DNA of 64,000 nt from Halosaccharopolyspora lacisalsi. GTDB lineage: Bacteria; Actinomycetota; Actinomycetes; Mycobacteriales; Pseudonocardiaceae. Location: positions 1-64,000 of the forward strand of contig NZ_JACGWZ010000006.1 in assembly GCF_014137975.1 (NCBI RefSeq), in the 5' to 3' direction. The position numbers and the translations under genes were made by a program. Shown piece by piece: positions 29,857 to 40,010 of this stretch. A model generated the notes under the pieces. The model did not search any database. It saw only the letters and a list, made by a program, of their open reading frames with translations, and had not been told where the DNA came from. How positions within the stretch are numbered: position 1 is the stretch's first letter; every line of letters starts with the position of its first letter.

Positions 29857-30238
29857 TCGGATCACCGTTACCGGGCTGCGCGTGTGGGGGTACCACGGCG
29901 TGCTCGACCACGAGAAGCGTATCGGCCAGGAGTTCCTGGTCGATCTCACGGTGTGGGTCGACCTCACCGATGCGGCGGCCACCGACGAGGTCGGGCGGAC
30001 GCTGCACTACGGTGTCCTCGCCGAGCGGGCGGCCGCGGTGGTGGGAGGACCGTCGCGGGACCTGATCGAGACCGTCGCCGCCGAGATCGCCGACGACGTC
30101 ATGACCGACGAGCGCGTGCAGGGCACCGAGGTCACGGTGCACAAGCCCGCCGCGCCGATCCCGCTGACCTTCGACGACGTCGCGGTGACCGTTCATCGTT
30201 CCGCGTGGGACGAGCGCGGTGGGGTCGTTCCCGCATGA
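29849..30238 (+). CDS. folB: Dihydroneopterin aldolase
   Basis: A 129-aa enzyme cleaving 7,8-dihydroneopterin to hydroxymethyl-dihydropterin. Typical sequence: [29 protein letters not shown] near the start, [14 protein letters not shown] and the C-terminal [14 protein letters not shown] 29849 lies inside the folP 3' end and its stop overlaps the folK ATG. Confidence 0.95.
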   Translation: MADRITVTGLRVWGYHGVLDHEKRIGQEFLVDLTVWVDLTDAAATDEVGRTLHYGVLAERAAAVVGGPSRDLIETVAAEIADDVMTDERVQGTEVTVHKPAAPIPLTFDDVAVTVHRSAWDERGGVVPA

Positions 30239-30729
30239 GCAGGGCGGTGCTTTCCCTCGGATCGAACCTCGGGAACAGGCTGGCCTATCTCCGGTTGGCC
30301 GTGAACGGTTTCGCCGATGTGCTGGTGGCGTCCTCACCGGTGTACGAGACGGCTCCGTGGGGCGTGACCGACCAGCCGGACTTTCTCAACGCGGTGATCG
30401 TCGTCGAGTCCGACTCGGTCGACGAGTGGGGTTGGCTGCGCCGTGGTCAGGAGCTGGAGCGCGAGGCGGAGCGCGGCCGGGAGCGGCGCTGGGGTCCGCG
30501 CACCCTCGACGTCGACGTGGTCACCGTGGACGACGTCCGCAGTGACCACCCCGACCTGCTGCTTCCGCACCCCGGCACGGCGAGCCGTGCGACGGTGCTG
30601 ATTCCGTGGCTGGCCGTCGATCCGGCGGCCGAGTTGCCAGGCCTCGGTGCCGTGGCGGGCATCGTCGAGACTCTGCCCGCGGAGGAGCTCGCCGAGGTGC
30701 ACCGGCGCGACGACCTACCGCTGGTCTAG
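30235..30729 (+). CDS. folK: 6-hydroxymethyl-7,8-dihydropterin pyrophosphokinase
   Basis: A 164-aa enzyme adding pyrophosphate from ATP to hydroxymethyl-dihydropterin, giving the FolP substrate. Hallmarks are [10 protein letters not shown] near the start, [40 protein letters not shown] and LLLPHPG. ATG 30235 overlaps the folB stop. Its TAG stop shares the tetranucleotide CTAG with the stop of the convergent MerR gene. Confidence 0.95.
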   Translation: MSRAVLSLGSNLGNRLAYLRLAVNGFADVLVASSPVYETAPWGVTDQPDFLNAVIVVESDSVDEWGWLRRGQELEREAERGRERRWGPRTLDVDVVTVDDVRSDHPDLLLPHPGTASRATVLIPWLAVDPAAELPGLGAVAGIVETLPAEELAEVHRRDDLPLV

Positions 30730-31670
30730 CTCGCCGAGGCGCGCAGGGCGGCGACGAGCCACGTCGTGTCGGCGGCCGAGAGCATTCCCCGCTTCGGCCA
30801 GTCGTTGATCGTGGCCAGCAGTTCCCAGTATCGGGTCAGGCGCGGGTCGTGCTGCTCGAACTCGTCGGCGAGCGTGTTCCTGAACCGGGTGTCGTCCTCG
30901 ACGGCCCGGTCGTGGGCGACCATGCCCGCGAACCGGTCGACCAGCGCGCGGGCCCGCTCCGAGTCCGGTGCCGCCGCGGACTTCCGCGCCGCGATGATCT
31001 CGTCCATGACGTCCCAGGACTCCTCGACGCGGTCCTGGGAGAAGTCGGCTTCGGGCATGGTGTCGCGGACCCTCGCCTGCTCGGCGTTCAGCTCGCGGAC
31101 CGTTCGGCGGAATCCGGGGTCGCGGACGAGCTCGGCCAGTTCGATCCAGGCCTCGAGCTGTTCCGCGGACGGGTCCTCGGGAAGCCGGGGCTTGGCCGAG
31201 CGCATCCACGCGATGAACTCGGGGTCCACGTTGAGCCCCTCGGCCGCTTCGTCCCAGAACTCGTCGATGAGCCGGTCGCGTTCCTCGTCGGACATCTTCG
31301 CCAGTTCGTGCATGATCCTCATCTCCTCGGTCGTGCTCTGCTGCTTCACGACCGCACGGAGTACGGCTCTGCGGGTGGTCAACTGACGCAGCTGGTCCTC
31401 GACGAGGTCCAGGTGCGTTCGCGCGAGCTGCCCGAGCGTGGTCCGGCTGGACAGGACGTGCCGGACGTCGTCGAGTCCGGCTCCCAGTTCCCGCAGGGTG
31501 CGGACCAGTTCCAGCCGGGTGACCGCCTCGACGTCGTAGAGGCGGTAGCCGGAGTGCGTGCGGTCGGTCGGTGGCACCACGCCGCTGTCGGAGTAGAACC
31601 GGATCGTCTTGACCGGCAGGCCGGTGCGACGTGCCAGTTCCCCGATCGTGTAAAGCCTGGTGTCGTCCAC
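30726..31670 (-). CDS. MerR family transcriptional regulator
   Basis: A 314-aa protein with an N-terminal winged-helix MerR domain (YTIGELARRTGLPVKTIRFYSDSG, about residues 6-30, and the HSGYRLYDVEAV wing). A dimerisation helix follows, then a long C-terminal effector-like domain of about 190 mostly helical, acidic residues. It lacks the cysteines of metal sensors, so a small-molecule ligand is more likely. It starts at GTG 31670 and converges on folK. The divergent gene at 31800 (DUF3180) is its nearest possible target. Confidence 0.85.
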   Translation of the reverse strand: MDDTRLYTIGELARRTGLPVKTIRFYSDSGVVPPTDRTHSGYRLYDVEAVTRLELVRTLRELGAGLDDVRHVLSSRTTLGQLARTHLDLVEDQLRQLTTRRAVLRAVVKQQSTTEEMRIMHELAKMSDEERDRLIDEFWDEAAEGLNVDPEFIAWMRSAKPRLPEDPSAEQLEAWIELAELVRDPGFRRTVRELNAEQARVRDTMPEADFSQDRVEESWDVMDEIIAARKSAAAPDSERARALVDRFAGMVAHDRAVEDDTRFRNTLADEFEQHDPRLTRYWELLATINDWPKRGMLSAADTTWLVAALRASAS

Positions 31671-31799
31671 GGGAGTTACTGTGGTCCTTCCAGTCGGTGG
31701 AGACTCAAGAGGCGCGTGCGCGCTGGTGGGTCACGGATCCGGCATCGGCCTCGGGTGGGATCCTGGGACGTGGCAGTCTTTCCCGCCTCCGGAGTGCAG

Positions 31800-32276
31800 A
31801 TGACCTACACCAAGTCCCGGCACCTTCTCGCCGCCGCGCTGGTCGCGGCGATGCTGGCCTACCTCTGGGTCTCCGTCGATTACGGTTCGTTGCCGCGACT
31901 GCCCCTGTTGGCCGGGGTGGCCCTGCTGGTGGTGGCGATCGTGGATGCCGTGCTGGCGTTGACGTTGCGACCGCGGGTTCGGCGGGAACAGGGGGTGGAA
32001 CCCATCGAGCCGATGACCGCGACCAGGGTGGTGGCGCTGGCCAAGGCCTCCTCGATGGCCGGCGCGATCATGGCGGGTGCGTGGCTGGGACTGCTGGCGT
32101 ATCTGTTGCCGATTCTCTCGCGGGTGGATGCCGCCCGGTCCGACACGGCGTCCTGCGTCGTCGGGCTGATCAGCGCGTTGGCCGCTGTCGCGGCGGGGCT
32201 GTGGCTGGAGTACTGCCTGCGCAATCCCGACGAGCCGGAGGAGGACGACGTCGACGAAGACCGTCGCGACTGGTGA
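31800..32276 (+). CDS. DUF3180 membrane protein
   Basis: A 158-aa protein with four hydrophobic helices in two pairs (LLAAALVAAMLAYLWV, LLAGVALLVVAIVDAVLAL, AGAIMAGAWLGLLAYLL, VVGLISALAAVAAGLWL) and an acidic C-terminal tail. It corresponds to the DUF3180 protein Rv3605c that follows folK in mycobacteria. Function is unknown. ATG 31800 follows GGAG; the frame is open far upstream only by chance, opposite the MerR gene. Confidence 0.8.
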   Translation: MTYTKSRHLLAAALVAAMLAYLWVSVDYGSLPRLPLLAGVALLVVAIVDAVLALTLRPRVRREQGVEPIEPMTATRVVALAKASSMAGAIMAGAWLGLLAYLLPILSRVDAARSDTASCVVGLISALAAVAAGLWLEYCLRNPDEPEEDDVDEDRRDW

Positions 32277-32346
32277 GTCCTCGCGCAGTGGCTCCACCGT
32301 TTTCCGAAATGGGCCGGGGCGGATTTGGCGATGACCGTCCGAGCGT

Positions 32347-32384
32347 TCACCCGAATGGGCGGTGTATTTCACCTGCATGGGTGG
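32347..32384. promoter_or_regulatory. Two TCACCC-N4-GGG-like motifs ahead of the DUF6779 gene
   Basis: TCACCC-GAAT-GGGCGG (32347-32362) and TCACCT-GCAT-GGGTGG (32369-32384) start 22 bp apart, two helical turns. They lie about 105-145 bp before the ATG at 32490. They resemble motifs at 8.6 kb and 44.5 kb. Regulatory role is a guess. Confidence 0.3.
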
Positions 32385-32489
32385 GTTTCTTGTTTTGCGG
32401 GCATCATCCGACCGCAGTAGGTGACCACAGTGGACTCGAACGTTCTCCCGGGGCTCCGAGTCACGTTCGGGTATAGGTACCGTGGTGGC

Positions 32490-33497
32490 ATGTCCTCTCC
32501 GAACGGCTCCGGTCGCGCAACAGTGCTGTGGGGCGGTGCCGTGCTGCTGGCTCTGGCGGCCACGGCGATCCTGGTTCTCGGCGAAGACGCTCGACTGCTG
32601 CGACTGGGGCTGCTGGCCGCCCTGTGGGCCGCGCTGATCGCGGCGTTGGCCGCAGCGCGGTTGCGTGGCCGGGTGGCCGAGGACGACGAGAGTGCCGAGC
32701 AGCGCAGGCGTGTCTACGAGCTGGAGCTGGAGCGCGAGGTAGCCGCGCGCCGGGAGCACGAACTGGAAGCGGAGAACGAGGCTCGCCGCCGCGTGGCCGA
32801 GGAGTCCGACACCGAGATCCAGCGGCTGCGCGAGGAGCTGCGCACGCTGCGCGAGGCTCTGGAGCCGCTGCTCGGTGGTGATGTGATGTACGAGCGGGTG
32901 GCGCTTCAGGCGGAGGCCACCCGGATGCGGTCGCTGGGTGAGCAGCGGACCGGTGAAGACGGGTCCTCCGCTCGGCAGCAGGGCGTGGTCCCGTCGGCTG
33001 AAGAACCCGCTCCGGTGACATCGGCCCCGGCGGCGCCGGCTGCCCCGGCGGCATCAGCGCACTCCGCACCGGCGGAACCGGCATCGCCGGATTCCGCCGG
33101 CACGAGAGTGATCGGCCGGGTCGACACCGAGTCCGCGTCCGCTCACCCGCCCGCGCAGGACCGTCCGCGGCAGTCCGGGGCGCAGCAGTCCGCTCGACCC
33201 CCGTCCCGGGGCGCCCCGTCACAACCGGGTATCGATCCTGCCGCCGCGGCGTCGCGGGCCCCGGCCCCCTCGCGTCCGGCGCAGTCACGTCCGGCCTCGC
33301 AGCGGGCGACGGCCTCCCGGGGTGCCGCCGAGCCGTCGGGAGAGCAGGCGGTACGGGAGCAGGAGCGGGAGTCCACGGGTTCGGAGTGGACTTCGCAGGT
33401 CGCACCGGGTGCTCACGCCGAAGGGACCTCGGTCACCGATCTGCTCGCCGCGTACGGTGACGCGGAATCCCCCCGGCGTCGCCGCCGCGGACGGTGA
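32490..33497 (+). CDS. DUF6779 membrane protein with coiled coil
   Basis: A 335-aa protein in the position of Rv3604c. Two adjacent membrane helices at the N-terminus (ATVLWGGAVLLALAATAILV, LGLLAALWAALIAALAAARL) are followed by a Glu/Arg-rich coiled coil (about residues 62-135). A long Ala/Pro/Ser-rich disordered tail ends in TSVTDLLAAYGDAESPRRRRRGR. The architecture suggests a membrane-anchored scaffold or division-associated protein, but no function is known. ATG 32490 is chosen because it starts immediately before the helices. Confidence 0.75.
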   Translation: MSSPNGSGRATVLWGGAVLLALAATAILVLGEDARLLRLGLLAALWAALIAALAAARLRGRVAEDDESAEQRRRVYELELEREVAARREHELEAENEARRRVAEESDTEIQRLREELRTLREALEPLLGGDVMYERVALQAEATRMRSLGEQRTGEDGSSARQQGVVPSAEEPAPVTSAPAAPAAPAASAHSAPAEPASPDSAGTRVIGRVDTESASAHPPAQDRPRQSGAQQSARPPSRGAPSQPGIDPAAAASRAPAPSRPAQSRPASQRATASRGAAEPSGEQAVREQERESTGSEWTSQVAPGAHAEGTSVTDLLAAYGDAESPRRRRRGR

Positions 33498-33566
33498 GTC
33501 ACCCCATCGGGCGGGAGCGGTAACGCCTGCTGTTCGTGGATCGGGACGGCGTTTTAGGGTTCAACC

Positions 33567-34790
33567 GTGTCCACTCCTGATCTTTCGGGCGCGCGCAGGC
33601 TGCAGTCCTACAAGCACCACGTCGTGGGCTGGCCTGTCGCGGGGTTGATCGCGCTCGGCATGTGTGGCCTGACCATGCTCGGCATCGTCACGGCCCGCGT
33701 CGGTGTTCCTGCCGCGACCATCGGTGCGCTGGCCGCCCTGCTGCCGGTCGGCGTCGTCTACGCCGCCATCGTGTGGATGGATCGGTGGGAGCCGGAGCCG
33801 CCGGTGCTCATGCTCGGCGCGTTCCTGTGGGGAGCGGGCGGGGCGACCGCGTGCGCGTTGCTGCTCAACGACGCGATGGTCGGCTTCGGTGAGTTCCTGG
33901 TCCCCGACGCCCGGACGTTTTTCACGACGGTGGTGGCCGCGCCCCCGGTGGAGGAGGCGGCCAAGGCGCTGTTCGTGGTGGCGTTGTGGTTCCGGCGGCG
34001 TGCGGAGTTCAACGGCATGGTCGACGGTGTCGTCTACGCCGCGCTGACGGCGGCGGGTTTCGCCTTCACCGAGAACATCCTCTACTTCGGCAAGGCCTAC
34101 GCCGAGGGCGGCTTGGGCAGCGTCGGTGGTGGCGTGATCGCGCTGTTCATCATCCGCGGGATCCTCTCGCCCTTCTCGCATCCGCTGTTCACCTCGATGG
34201 TCGGCATCGGGATCGGGCTGGCCACGCGGAGTCGGCATAGTGGCTGGCGGGTCGCCTGGCCGCTGCTGGGATATCTCGTCGCCACCGTGCTGCACGCGGT
34301 GTGGAACGGATCGACCCGGCTGGGCGGCGTGGAGTTCCTCAACGTCTACTTCCTGATCATGGTTCCGATCTTCGCCGGTACCGGGTGGCTCGTGGTCTGG
34401 CAGCGCAGGCGCGAGCAACGCATCGTGGCCCGGCAGCTTCCGGTGCTGGAGCGGGCCGGGTTGATCATGGCCAGCGAGATGGAGATGCTGGCGAGCCTGC
34501 AAGGTCGGCGTGGCTGGCAGCGCAAGGTGCGTCGCAGCGGTGGTGCCGAGGCGGCCAAGGCGGTGCGTGACTACCAGATCGCAGTGACCGAGCTGGCGTT
34601 CCTGCAACACAGGGCGGACGAGGGGCGAACCACGAGCGCCGCGCGCCGGGCACGACGGGAGCGGCTGATCGCCGACCTCAAGTCGGCTCGTCGTTCGGCC
34701 AGTGGTTCCCACAACGCGTTGCAGACCGCCCGCATCAAGCTCGGCGAGCTGACGCAGATGACTCCCCAGCCTCCCGAACGCGGGAAGTGA
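33567..34790 (+). CDS. PrsW family intramembrane metalloprotease
   Basis: A 407-aa polytopic membrane protein. Eight or so hydrophobic segments cover residues 20-285. Conserved PrsW motifs are visible: PPVEEAAKALFVV (EExxK), FTENILYFG and SHPLFTSM/HAVWNGS, with the histidines and glutamates proposed to bind metal. The C-terminal 130 residues are soluble, basic and helical. In Bacillus PrsW performs site-1 cleavage of an anti-sigma factor; the target here is unknown. The start is GTG 33567. Confidence 0.85.
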   Translation: MSTPDLSGARRLQSYKHHVVGWPVAGLIALGMCGLTMLGIVTARVGVPAATIGALAALLPVGVVYAAIVWMDRWEPEPPVLMLGAFLWGAGGATACALLLNDAMVGFGEFLVPDARTFFTTVVAAPPVEEAAKALFVVALWFRRRAEFNGMVDGVVYAALTAAGFAFTENILYFGKAYAEGGLGSVGGGVIALFIIRGILSPFSHPLFTSMVGIGIGLATRSRHSGWRVAWPLLGYLVATVLHAVWNGSTRLGGVEFLNVYFLIMVPIFAGTGWLVVWQRRREQRIVARQLPVLERAGLIMASEMEMLASLQGRRGWQRKVRRSGGAEAAKAVRDYQIAVTELAFLQHRADEGRTTSAARRARRERLIADLKSARRSASGSHNALQTARIKLGELTQMTPQPPERGK

Positions 34791-34917
34791 CGGTGCCCAC
34801 GCGCTTGATGCTCGTGGTTCTCACCACCCGCGGCCCACGTCGGGGCGGTTTTCCGGCTACTCTCGCGCCGCTGTCCGGTACCCGGAGGATGGGACCGGAA
34901 CGGTTGAAAGGACTTCG

Positions 34918-35847
34918 ATGTCCGTACCTGTTGATGGTTCGGCGGACGGTGCGGCCGCTCGGGGTGAACGTCCCCGGCTCCGGGTCGGTGTCGTCTCCGC
35001 CGGTCGAGTGGGATCCGTGCTGGGCGCCGCGTTGCAGCGTGCCGGTCACCACGTCGTCGCCGTGGCCGGAGTGTCGGCCGCCTCCCTGACCAGGGCCGAG
35101 GAGTTGTTGCCGGGGGTGCCGGTGCTGCCGCCCGACGAGGTGGTGCGGCAGGCTGACCTGGTGGTGCTGGCGGTGCCCGACGACGCCCTCGGCGGCATGG
35201 TGCGGGGGCTGGTGGCCACGGAGTCGCTGCGTGCGGGCCAGATCGTGGTGCACACCTCGGGGGCCCACGGCGTGGACGTGCTCGACCCCGCCGCCGAAGC
35301 CGGTGCGCTGCCGATCGCGTTGCATCCCGCCATGACTTTCACCGGCCGCTCCGAGGACGTGGAGCGCCTGGCCACGGCGTGCGTGGCCATCACGGCGGGG
35401 GAGCAGGACGAGGCCGGCTTCCACGTCGCCGAGGCGCTGACGCTGGAACTGGGGGCCGAGCCGGTCCGGGTCCCCGAGCAGAGCAGGAAGCTTTATCACG
35501 CCGCGCTGACGCACGGGGCGAATCACCTGGTCACGCTGGTCAACGAGTGCGCGCAGTTGTTGCGCGACGCCGGGGTCGCCACACCGGAGCGGGTGATGGC
35601 GCCGTTGCTGTCGGCCTCGCTGGACAACTCCCTGCGACACGGTGACCGCGCGGCCACGGGACCGGTGGCGCGCGGGGACTCGGGAACGGTGCGGGCGCAC
35701 CTGGACGTGCTGGACGCGGCCGACCCGGCTGTGGTGCCGGCGTATGTGGAATTGGCCAAGCGCACCGCGGAGCGTGCCGTCCGGTCCGGGGTGCTCCGGT
35801 CCGGAGACGCCACCGAGGTGCGCGATGTACTCGACGGGGAGCAGTGA
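34918..35847 (+). CDS. Rossmann-like and DUF2520 domain protein
   Basis: A 309-aa protein. An N-terminal NAD(P)-binding Rossmann fold begins LRVGVVSAGRVGSVLGAALQ near residue 22. A helical DUF2520 domain follows (HAALTHGANHLVTLVNECAQLL), the layout of the 6-phosphogluconate/ketopantoate reductase superfamily. It sits directly before panC and overlaps it, as Rv3603c does. A ketopantoate reductase-like role in pantothenate synthesis is attractive but unproven. ATG 34918 is the start. Confidence 0.85.
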   Translation: MSVPVDGSADGAAARGERPRLRVGVVSAGRVGSVLGAALQRAGHHVVAVAGVSAASLTRAEELLPGVPVLPPDEVVRQADLVVLAVPDDALGGMVRGLVATESLRAGQIVVHTSGAHGVDVLDPAAEAGALPIALHPAMTFTGRSEDVERLATACVAITAGEQDEAGFHVAEALTLELGAEPVRVPEQSRKLYHAALTHGANHLVTLVNECAQLLRDAGVATPERVMAPLLSASLDNSLRHGDRAATGPVARGDSGTVRAHLDVLDAADPAVVPAYVELAKRTAERAVRSGVLRSGDATEVRDVLDGEQ

Positions 35848-36758
35848 TGACACCGAAATCCGCCTACGACGCCGGTGCGGGGCCGGGTTTCACGCCGGGT
35901 GAGGTGACCGTTCACGAGCAGCCCGCCGAGCTTGCCAAGGTCACCCGGGCGTTGCGCGGTACCGGGCGCAAGATCACCCTGGTGCCCACCATGGGGTCGC
36001 TGCACGAGGGACACCGGGAACTGATCCGGCGCGCTCGTCGTGTTTCGGGCGGCGTCACGGTGGTTTCGAACTTCGTGAATCCGCTGCAGTTCGGTCCGGA
36101 CGAGGATTTCGAGCGCTATCCGCGTTCGTGGGAATCCGACGTCGAAGCTTGCCGTCAGGAGGGCGCGGAGCTGGTTTTCGCGCCATCGACCGAGGCGCTC
36201 TACGGACCGGACCCGCAGATCACCGTGAACCCGGGGCCGTTGGGTGACCAGCTCGAAGGTGCCAGCAGGCCGGGCCACTTCGCGGGAGTGCTCACCGTCG
36301 TGGCCAAGCTTTTCGGGATCATGCGCCCGGACCTGGCGCTGTTCGGGGAGAAGGACTACCAGCAGCTCGTGCTGCTGCGACGGATGGCTCACGAGCTCCA
36401 TCTCGGCACCGCGGTGCAGGGCATCCCGGTGGTGCGGGAATCGGACGGGCTGGCGTTGTCCTCGCGCAATGCTTATCTCGCCTCCGAGCAGCGTGGCGCC
36501 GCGCTGGCCCTGTCGGCGGCTCTCGCGGCGGGGGCCCACGCGGGCGCCTCCGGTGCGGATGCGGTGCTCGAAGCCGCGCGTGGGGTGCTGGAAACCGAGC
36601 CCCTGCTGGAGTTGGACTACCTGGAGCTCCGCGACACCGAACTCGGTCCGGCCCCCGCCGAAGGTGAGGCTCGGCTGCTGGTCGCCGCCACGGTCGGTGG
36701 CACCAGGCTGATCGACAACGCGTTGGTGCTGCTCGGCAGCTCCGGCGCGCCGGAATGA
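35847..36758 (+). CDS. panC: Pantothenate synthetase
   Basis: A 303-aa enzyme condensing pantoate with beta-alanine using ATP. Hallmarks are TLVPTMGSLHEGHRELIRRAR, VSNFVNPLQFGPDEDFERYPR, GEKDYQQLVLLRRM and VRESDGLALSSRNAYL. It overlaps the DUF2520 gene; ATG 35847 and GTG 35844 are adjacent candidate starts. It is followed by panD, forming the panC-panD-coaX coenzyme A unit. Confidence 0.95.
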   Translation: MTPKSAYDAGAGPGFTPGEVTVHEQPAELAKVTRALRGTGRKITLVPTMGSLHEGHRELIRRARRVSGGVTVVSNFVNPLQFGPDEDFERYPRSWESDVEACRQEGAELVFAPSTEALYGPDPQITVNPGPLGDQLEGASRPGHFAGVLTVVAKLFGIMRPDLALFGEKDYQQLVLLRRMAHELHLGTAVQGIPVVRESDGLALSSRNAYLASEQRGAALALSAALAAGAHAGASGADAVLEAARGVLETEPLLELDYLELRDTELGPAPAEGEARLLVAATVGGTRLIDNALVLLGSSGAPE

Positions 36759-36786
36759 GGCGGATCGTCGGTAGGAGGAGGTCGCG

Positions 36787-37278
36787 ATGTTGCGCACGAT
36801 GCTGAAGTCCAAGATCCATCGCGCCACGGTCACCGAGGCGGATCTGCACTACGTTGGCTCGGTCACGATCGACGCCACGCTGATGGAGGCCGCCGACCTG
36901 CTGGAGGGCGAGCAGGTCACGATCGTCGACGTGACCAACGGGGCGCGGCTGGAGACCTACGTGATCCCCGGGGAGCGCGATTCCGGCGTGATCGGCATCA
37001 ACGGTGCCGCCGCGCACCTGGTGCACCCGGGGGACCTGGTGATCCTCATCGCCTACGGCGTCATGGACGAGCTGGAGGCCCGGTCGCTGCTGCCGCGGGT
37101 GCTGTTCGTCGACGCGGACAACCGGATCACCGAGCACGGCCGGGATCCGGGGCACGCCCCCGCCGGGTCCGGCCTCGCGAGCACGGCGGTGTCGATGCCC
37201 TCGGAGATCGCGGAGCAGGATCCGCCCGAGACCGACGACGCCGCCCGTCTCGACGCGCTGCTGCATCCCGATACCTGA
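36787..37278 (+). CDS. panD: Aspartate 1-decarboxylase precursor
   Basis: A 163-aa proenzyme making beta-alanine for PanC. Self-cleavage is expected between Gly24 and Ser25 in YVGS to create the pyruvoyl group; Lys9 ([10 protein letters not shown]) and the conserved [10 protein letters not shown] segment are present. The C-terminal 45 residues are a polar extension beyond the core fold, as in many actinobacteria. ATG 36787 follows GTAGGAGG. Confidence 0.95.
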   Translation: MLRTMLKSKIHRATVTEADLHYVGSVTIDATLMEAADLLEGEQVTIVDVTNGARLETYVIPGERDSGVIGINGAAAHLVHPGDLVILIAYGVMDELEARSLLPRVLFVDADNRITEHGRDPGHAPAGSGLASTAVSMPSEIAEQDPPETDDAARLDALLHPDT

Positions 37279-37346
37279 CGGATCGCGCGAAACCCTCCGG
37301 TGCCGTCGACAGGGGCCGGATCATGTGACAGGAAAGGAAAACGACG

Positions 37347-38147
37347 GTGCTGCTCGCCATCGACGTCGGCAACACCAACATCGTGCTCGGTCTCTACGAC
37401 GATGGTGGTGCGGCGTGTTCCAAGGCCGAGGCGTCGCTGGTCCGCAACTGGCGGATGCGTACCGAGCCGCGGATGACCGCAGACGAACTCGCGTTCACCA
37501 TGCGCGGTCTACTCGGCGAGTACGCGGACAAGATCACGAGTGTTTCGGCGCTGTCGACCGTGCCCGCGCTGCTGCGTGAGCTGCGGGTGATGCTGGGGCG
37601 CTACTGGAGCGAGGTTCCCCGCGTGGTCGTCGAACCCGGGGTGCGCACCGGTGTTCCCCTGCTGGTGGACAACCCCAAGGAGGTCGGCGCGGACCGCGTG
37701 ATCAACACGCTGGCGGCCCACCACCTGTACTCCACCAACTGCGTCGTCGTGGACTTCGGGACCTCGACCAACATCGACGTGATCTCGGCCAAGGGCGAGT
37801 TCCTCGGTGGCGCTTTCGCCCCGGGAATCGAGATCTCGCTGGATGCCCTGGCCTCCCGGGCCGCGCAACTCCGCAAGGTCGAGCTGGTGCGGCCACGTTC
37901 GGTGATCGGCAAGAACACCGTCGAGTGTCTCCAGTCGGGGATCCTCTACGGCTTCGCCGGGCAGGTCGACGGCCTGGTGCGCCACATCGTGTCCGACCTG
38001 GAGGCCTCCCACGGTGGTCCGACGACCGTGCTGGCCACGGGTGGGCTCGCCCCGCTGATCGTGGCCGAATCCAGCACGATCTCCTACCACGTTCCCGAGC
38101 TCACGCTGCTGGGGCTGCGCCTGGTCTTCGACCGCAACTTCGGGTGA
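37347..38147 (+). CDS. coaX: Type III pantothenate kinase
   Basis: A 266-aa kinase phosphorylating pantothenate, the first step toward coenzyme A. Motifs LLAIDVGNTNIVLGLYD, GADRVINTLAAHHLY, VVDFGTSTNIDVIS and GFAGQVDGLV mark the acetate/sugar kinase fold of CoaX. This enzyme is not feedback-inhibited by CoA in the species studied. GTG 37347 follows AGGAAAGGAAAA. It lies 68 bp after panD. Confidence 0.95.
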   Translation: MLLAIDVGNTNIVLGLYDDGGAACSKAEASLVRNWRMRTEPRMTADELAFTMRGLLGEYADKITSVSALSTVPALLRELRVMLGRYWSEVPRVVVEPGVRTGVPLLVDNPKEVGADRVINTLAAHHLYSTNCVVVDFGTSTNIDVISAKGEFLGGAFAPGIEISLDALASRAAQLRKVELVRPRSVIGKNTVECLQSGILYGFAGQVDGLVRHIVSDLEASHGGPTTVLATGGLAPLIVAESSTISYHVPELTLLGLRLVFDRNFG

Positions 38148-38311
38148 TCGGGTTTCCCGGTTCGGCTTGCGCGCGTGGTGGGAAACGGCCGGCGCCACTT
38201 GTCGAAAAACGATTCGTGAAGGAGCGCGAGCAGTCCCGGCCCGCGTGGCGGTGCTGCCGAGCGGGTGGCCGATAGACGGGTTTGTCAGCACGGTCAGTAC
38301 CCTGGGGCCCC

Positions 38312-39823
38312 GTGAACGACCAGGAAACACCCACCTCTGCCGATGCCGCCGATGGCCTCCCCGAACAGCTGCGGGTGCGGCGGGAGAAACGGGAGCGGCT
38401 GCTGGAGGCGGGCGAGGACCCGTATCCGGTGACGTTGCCGGTCACGCACTCGCTGGCCGAGGTACGCGCCGCACATCCGGACCTGCCCGCCGACGCCGCC
38501 ACCGGTGATCGCGTCGGCGTGGCCGGACGCGTGATGTTCCTGCGCAACACCGGCAAGCTGTGCTTCGCCACGCTGCGTGGTGGTGACGGCACCCAGCTCC
38601 AGGCGATGCTCAGCCGCGACGAGGTCGGTTCGGACGCGCTGTCGGCGTGGAAGTCCGACGTGGACCTGGGCGATCACGTGTTCGTCTCCGGCGAGGTCAT
38701 CACCTCGCGACGCGGTGAGCTCTCGGTGCTGACCGACGAGTGGCGGATGGCGGCCAAGTCGCTGCGCCCACTGCCGGTGACGCACAAGGACCTGGCCGAG
38801 GAAACGCGGGTGCGGCAGCGCTACGTCGACCTGATCGTGCGCGATCGTGCGGCCGAGACGGTGCGGACCCGTGCCGGTGTGCTGCGCTCGTTGCGGAACT
38901 CCTTCGAGAACAGGGACTACATCGAGGTGGAGACCCCGATGTTGCAGACCCTGCAGGGCGGCGCCGCGGCACGGCCGTTCGTCACGCATTCCAACGCGCT
39001 GGACATGGATCTTTTCCTGCGAATCGCCCCGGAACTCTTCCTCAAGCGTTGCGTGGTCGGCGGTATCGAAAAGGTCTTCGAGATCAACCGGAACTTCCGC
39101 AACGAGGGGAGTGATTCTTCCCACTCCCCCGAGTTCGCGATGCTGGAGTTCTACGAGGCTTATGCCGATTACGACTCGATGGCCGAGCTGACCCGGGAGC
39201 TGATCCAGGAAGCCGCCCGGACCGTGTTCGGCACCGAGCTCGTGACGTGGGCCGACGGCAGCCAGTACGATCTCTCCGGCGAATGGTCGACGATCACGAT
39301 GTACGGCTCGCTGTCCGAGGCGCTCGGCAGCGAGGTGAGCCCGGACACATCGGTGGAAACGCTGCGCAAGCACGCCGAGGACGCCGGATTCACGTTCGAT
39401 CCCTCACACGGGCACGGCAAGCTGGTCGAGGAACTGTGGGAGTATCTCGTCGGCGATCACCTCCACGCCCCGACTTTCGTGCGGGACTTCCCGGTGGAGA
39501 CCGCTCCGCTGACCCGGCAGCATCGCGACAAGCCGGGAGTCGCGGAGAAATGGGATCTCTACGTTCGTGGTTTCGAGCTCGCCACCGGCTACTCCGAACT
39601 CGTGGATCCGGTGGTGGAGCGGGCTCGCCTGGAGGAGCAGGCCCGGTTGGCCGCCGGTGGTGACGAGGAAGCCATGCCCGTGGATGAGGACTTTCTGCGT
39701 GCGCTCGAGTACGGAATGCCGCCGAGTGGTGGCGTCGGAATGGGGATCGACCGGTTGCTGATGGCACTGACCGGACTCGGTATCAGGGAGACGATCCTCT
39801 TCCCGTTGGTACGCCCGGAATGA
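38312..39823 (+). CDS. lysS: Lysyl-tRNA synthetase (class II)
   Basis: A 503-aa class II aminoacyl-tRNA synthetase. The N-terminal OB-fold anticodon domain ([24 protein letters not shown]) precedes the catalytic core. Motif 1 lies around [15 protein letters not shown], motif 2 [11 protein letters not shown] and motif 3 [16 protein letters not shown] 38312 is preferred over an upstream in-frame GTG because the MSARSVPWG extension is non-conserved. A strong terminator follows. Confidence 0.95.
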   Translation: MNDQETPTSADAADGLPEQLRVRREKRERLLEAGEDPYPVTLPVTHSLAEVRAAHPDLPADAATGDRVGVAGRVMFLRNTGKLCFATLRGGDGTQLQAMLSRDEVGSDALSAWKSDVDLGDHVFVSGEVITSRRGELSVLTDEWRMAAKSLRPLPVTHKDLAEETRVRQRYVDLIVRDRAAETVRTRAGVLRSLRNSFENRDYIEVETPMLQTLQGGAAARPFVTHSNALDMDLFLRIAPELFLKRCVVGGIEKVFEINRNFRNEGSDSSHSPEFAMLEFYEAYADYDSMAELTRELIQEAARTVFGTELVTWADGSQYDLSGEWSTITMYGSLSEALGSEVSPDTSVETLRKHAEDAGFTFDPSHGHGKLVEELWEYLVGDHLHAPTFVRDFPVETAPLTRQHRDKPGVAEKWDLYVRGFELATGYSELVDPVVERARLEEQARLAAGGDEEAMPVDEDFLRALEYGMPPSGGVGMGIDRLLMALTGLGIRETILFPLVRPE

Positions 39824-39852
39824 CGGTCTTCGCCCGGTGCGTTGTAGCGCCG

Positions 39853-39885
39853 AACCTTACCCGCGCGACGCGCGGGTAAGGTTTT
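39853..39885 (+). terminator. Intrinsic terminator after lysS
   Basis: AACCTTACCCGCG (39853-39865) pairs with CGCGGGTAAGGTT (39871-39883), extended by one further C-G pair, with a tiny loop and TTTT at the 3' edge. Confidence 0.85.
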
Positions 39886-40010
39886 CGCCGGGGGGTGAGT
39901 GCGGAATCGGCTTTACTGCGCTAACCTGACGACGAGAATCGTTCGGCGATGAGGCTTTTCGACTCTTCGTCGCCGCTCGGCATTGGAATACTCCGGGGAG
40001 GACTCCCACG

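Noticed and set aside
30606-31799. A long plus-strand frame leading into the DUF3180 gene
   Set aside because: It lies opposite the MerR gene, has shadow composition, and only its last 158 codons match a known family. The true start is at 31800.
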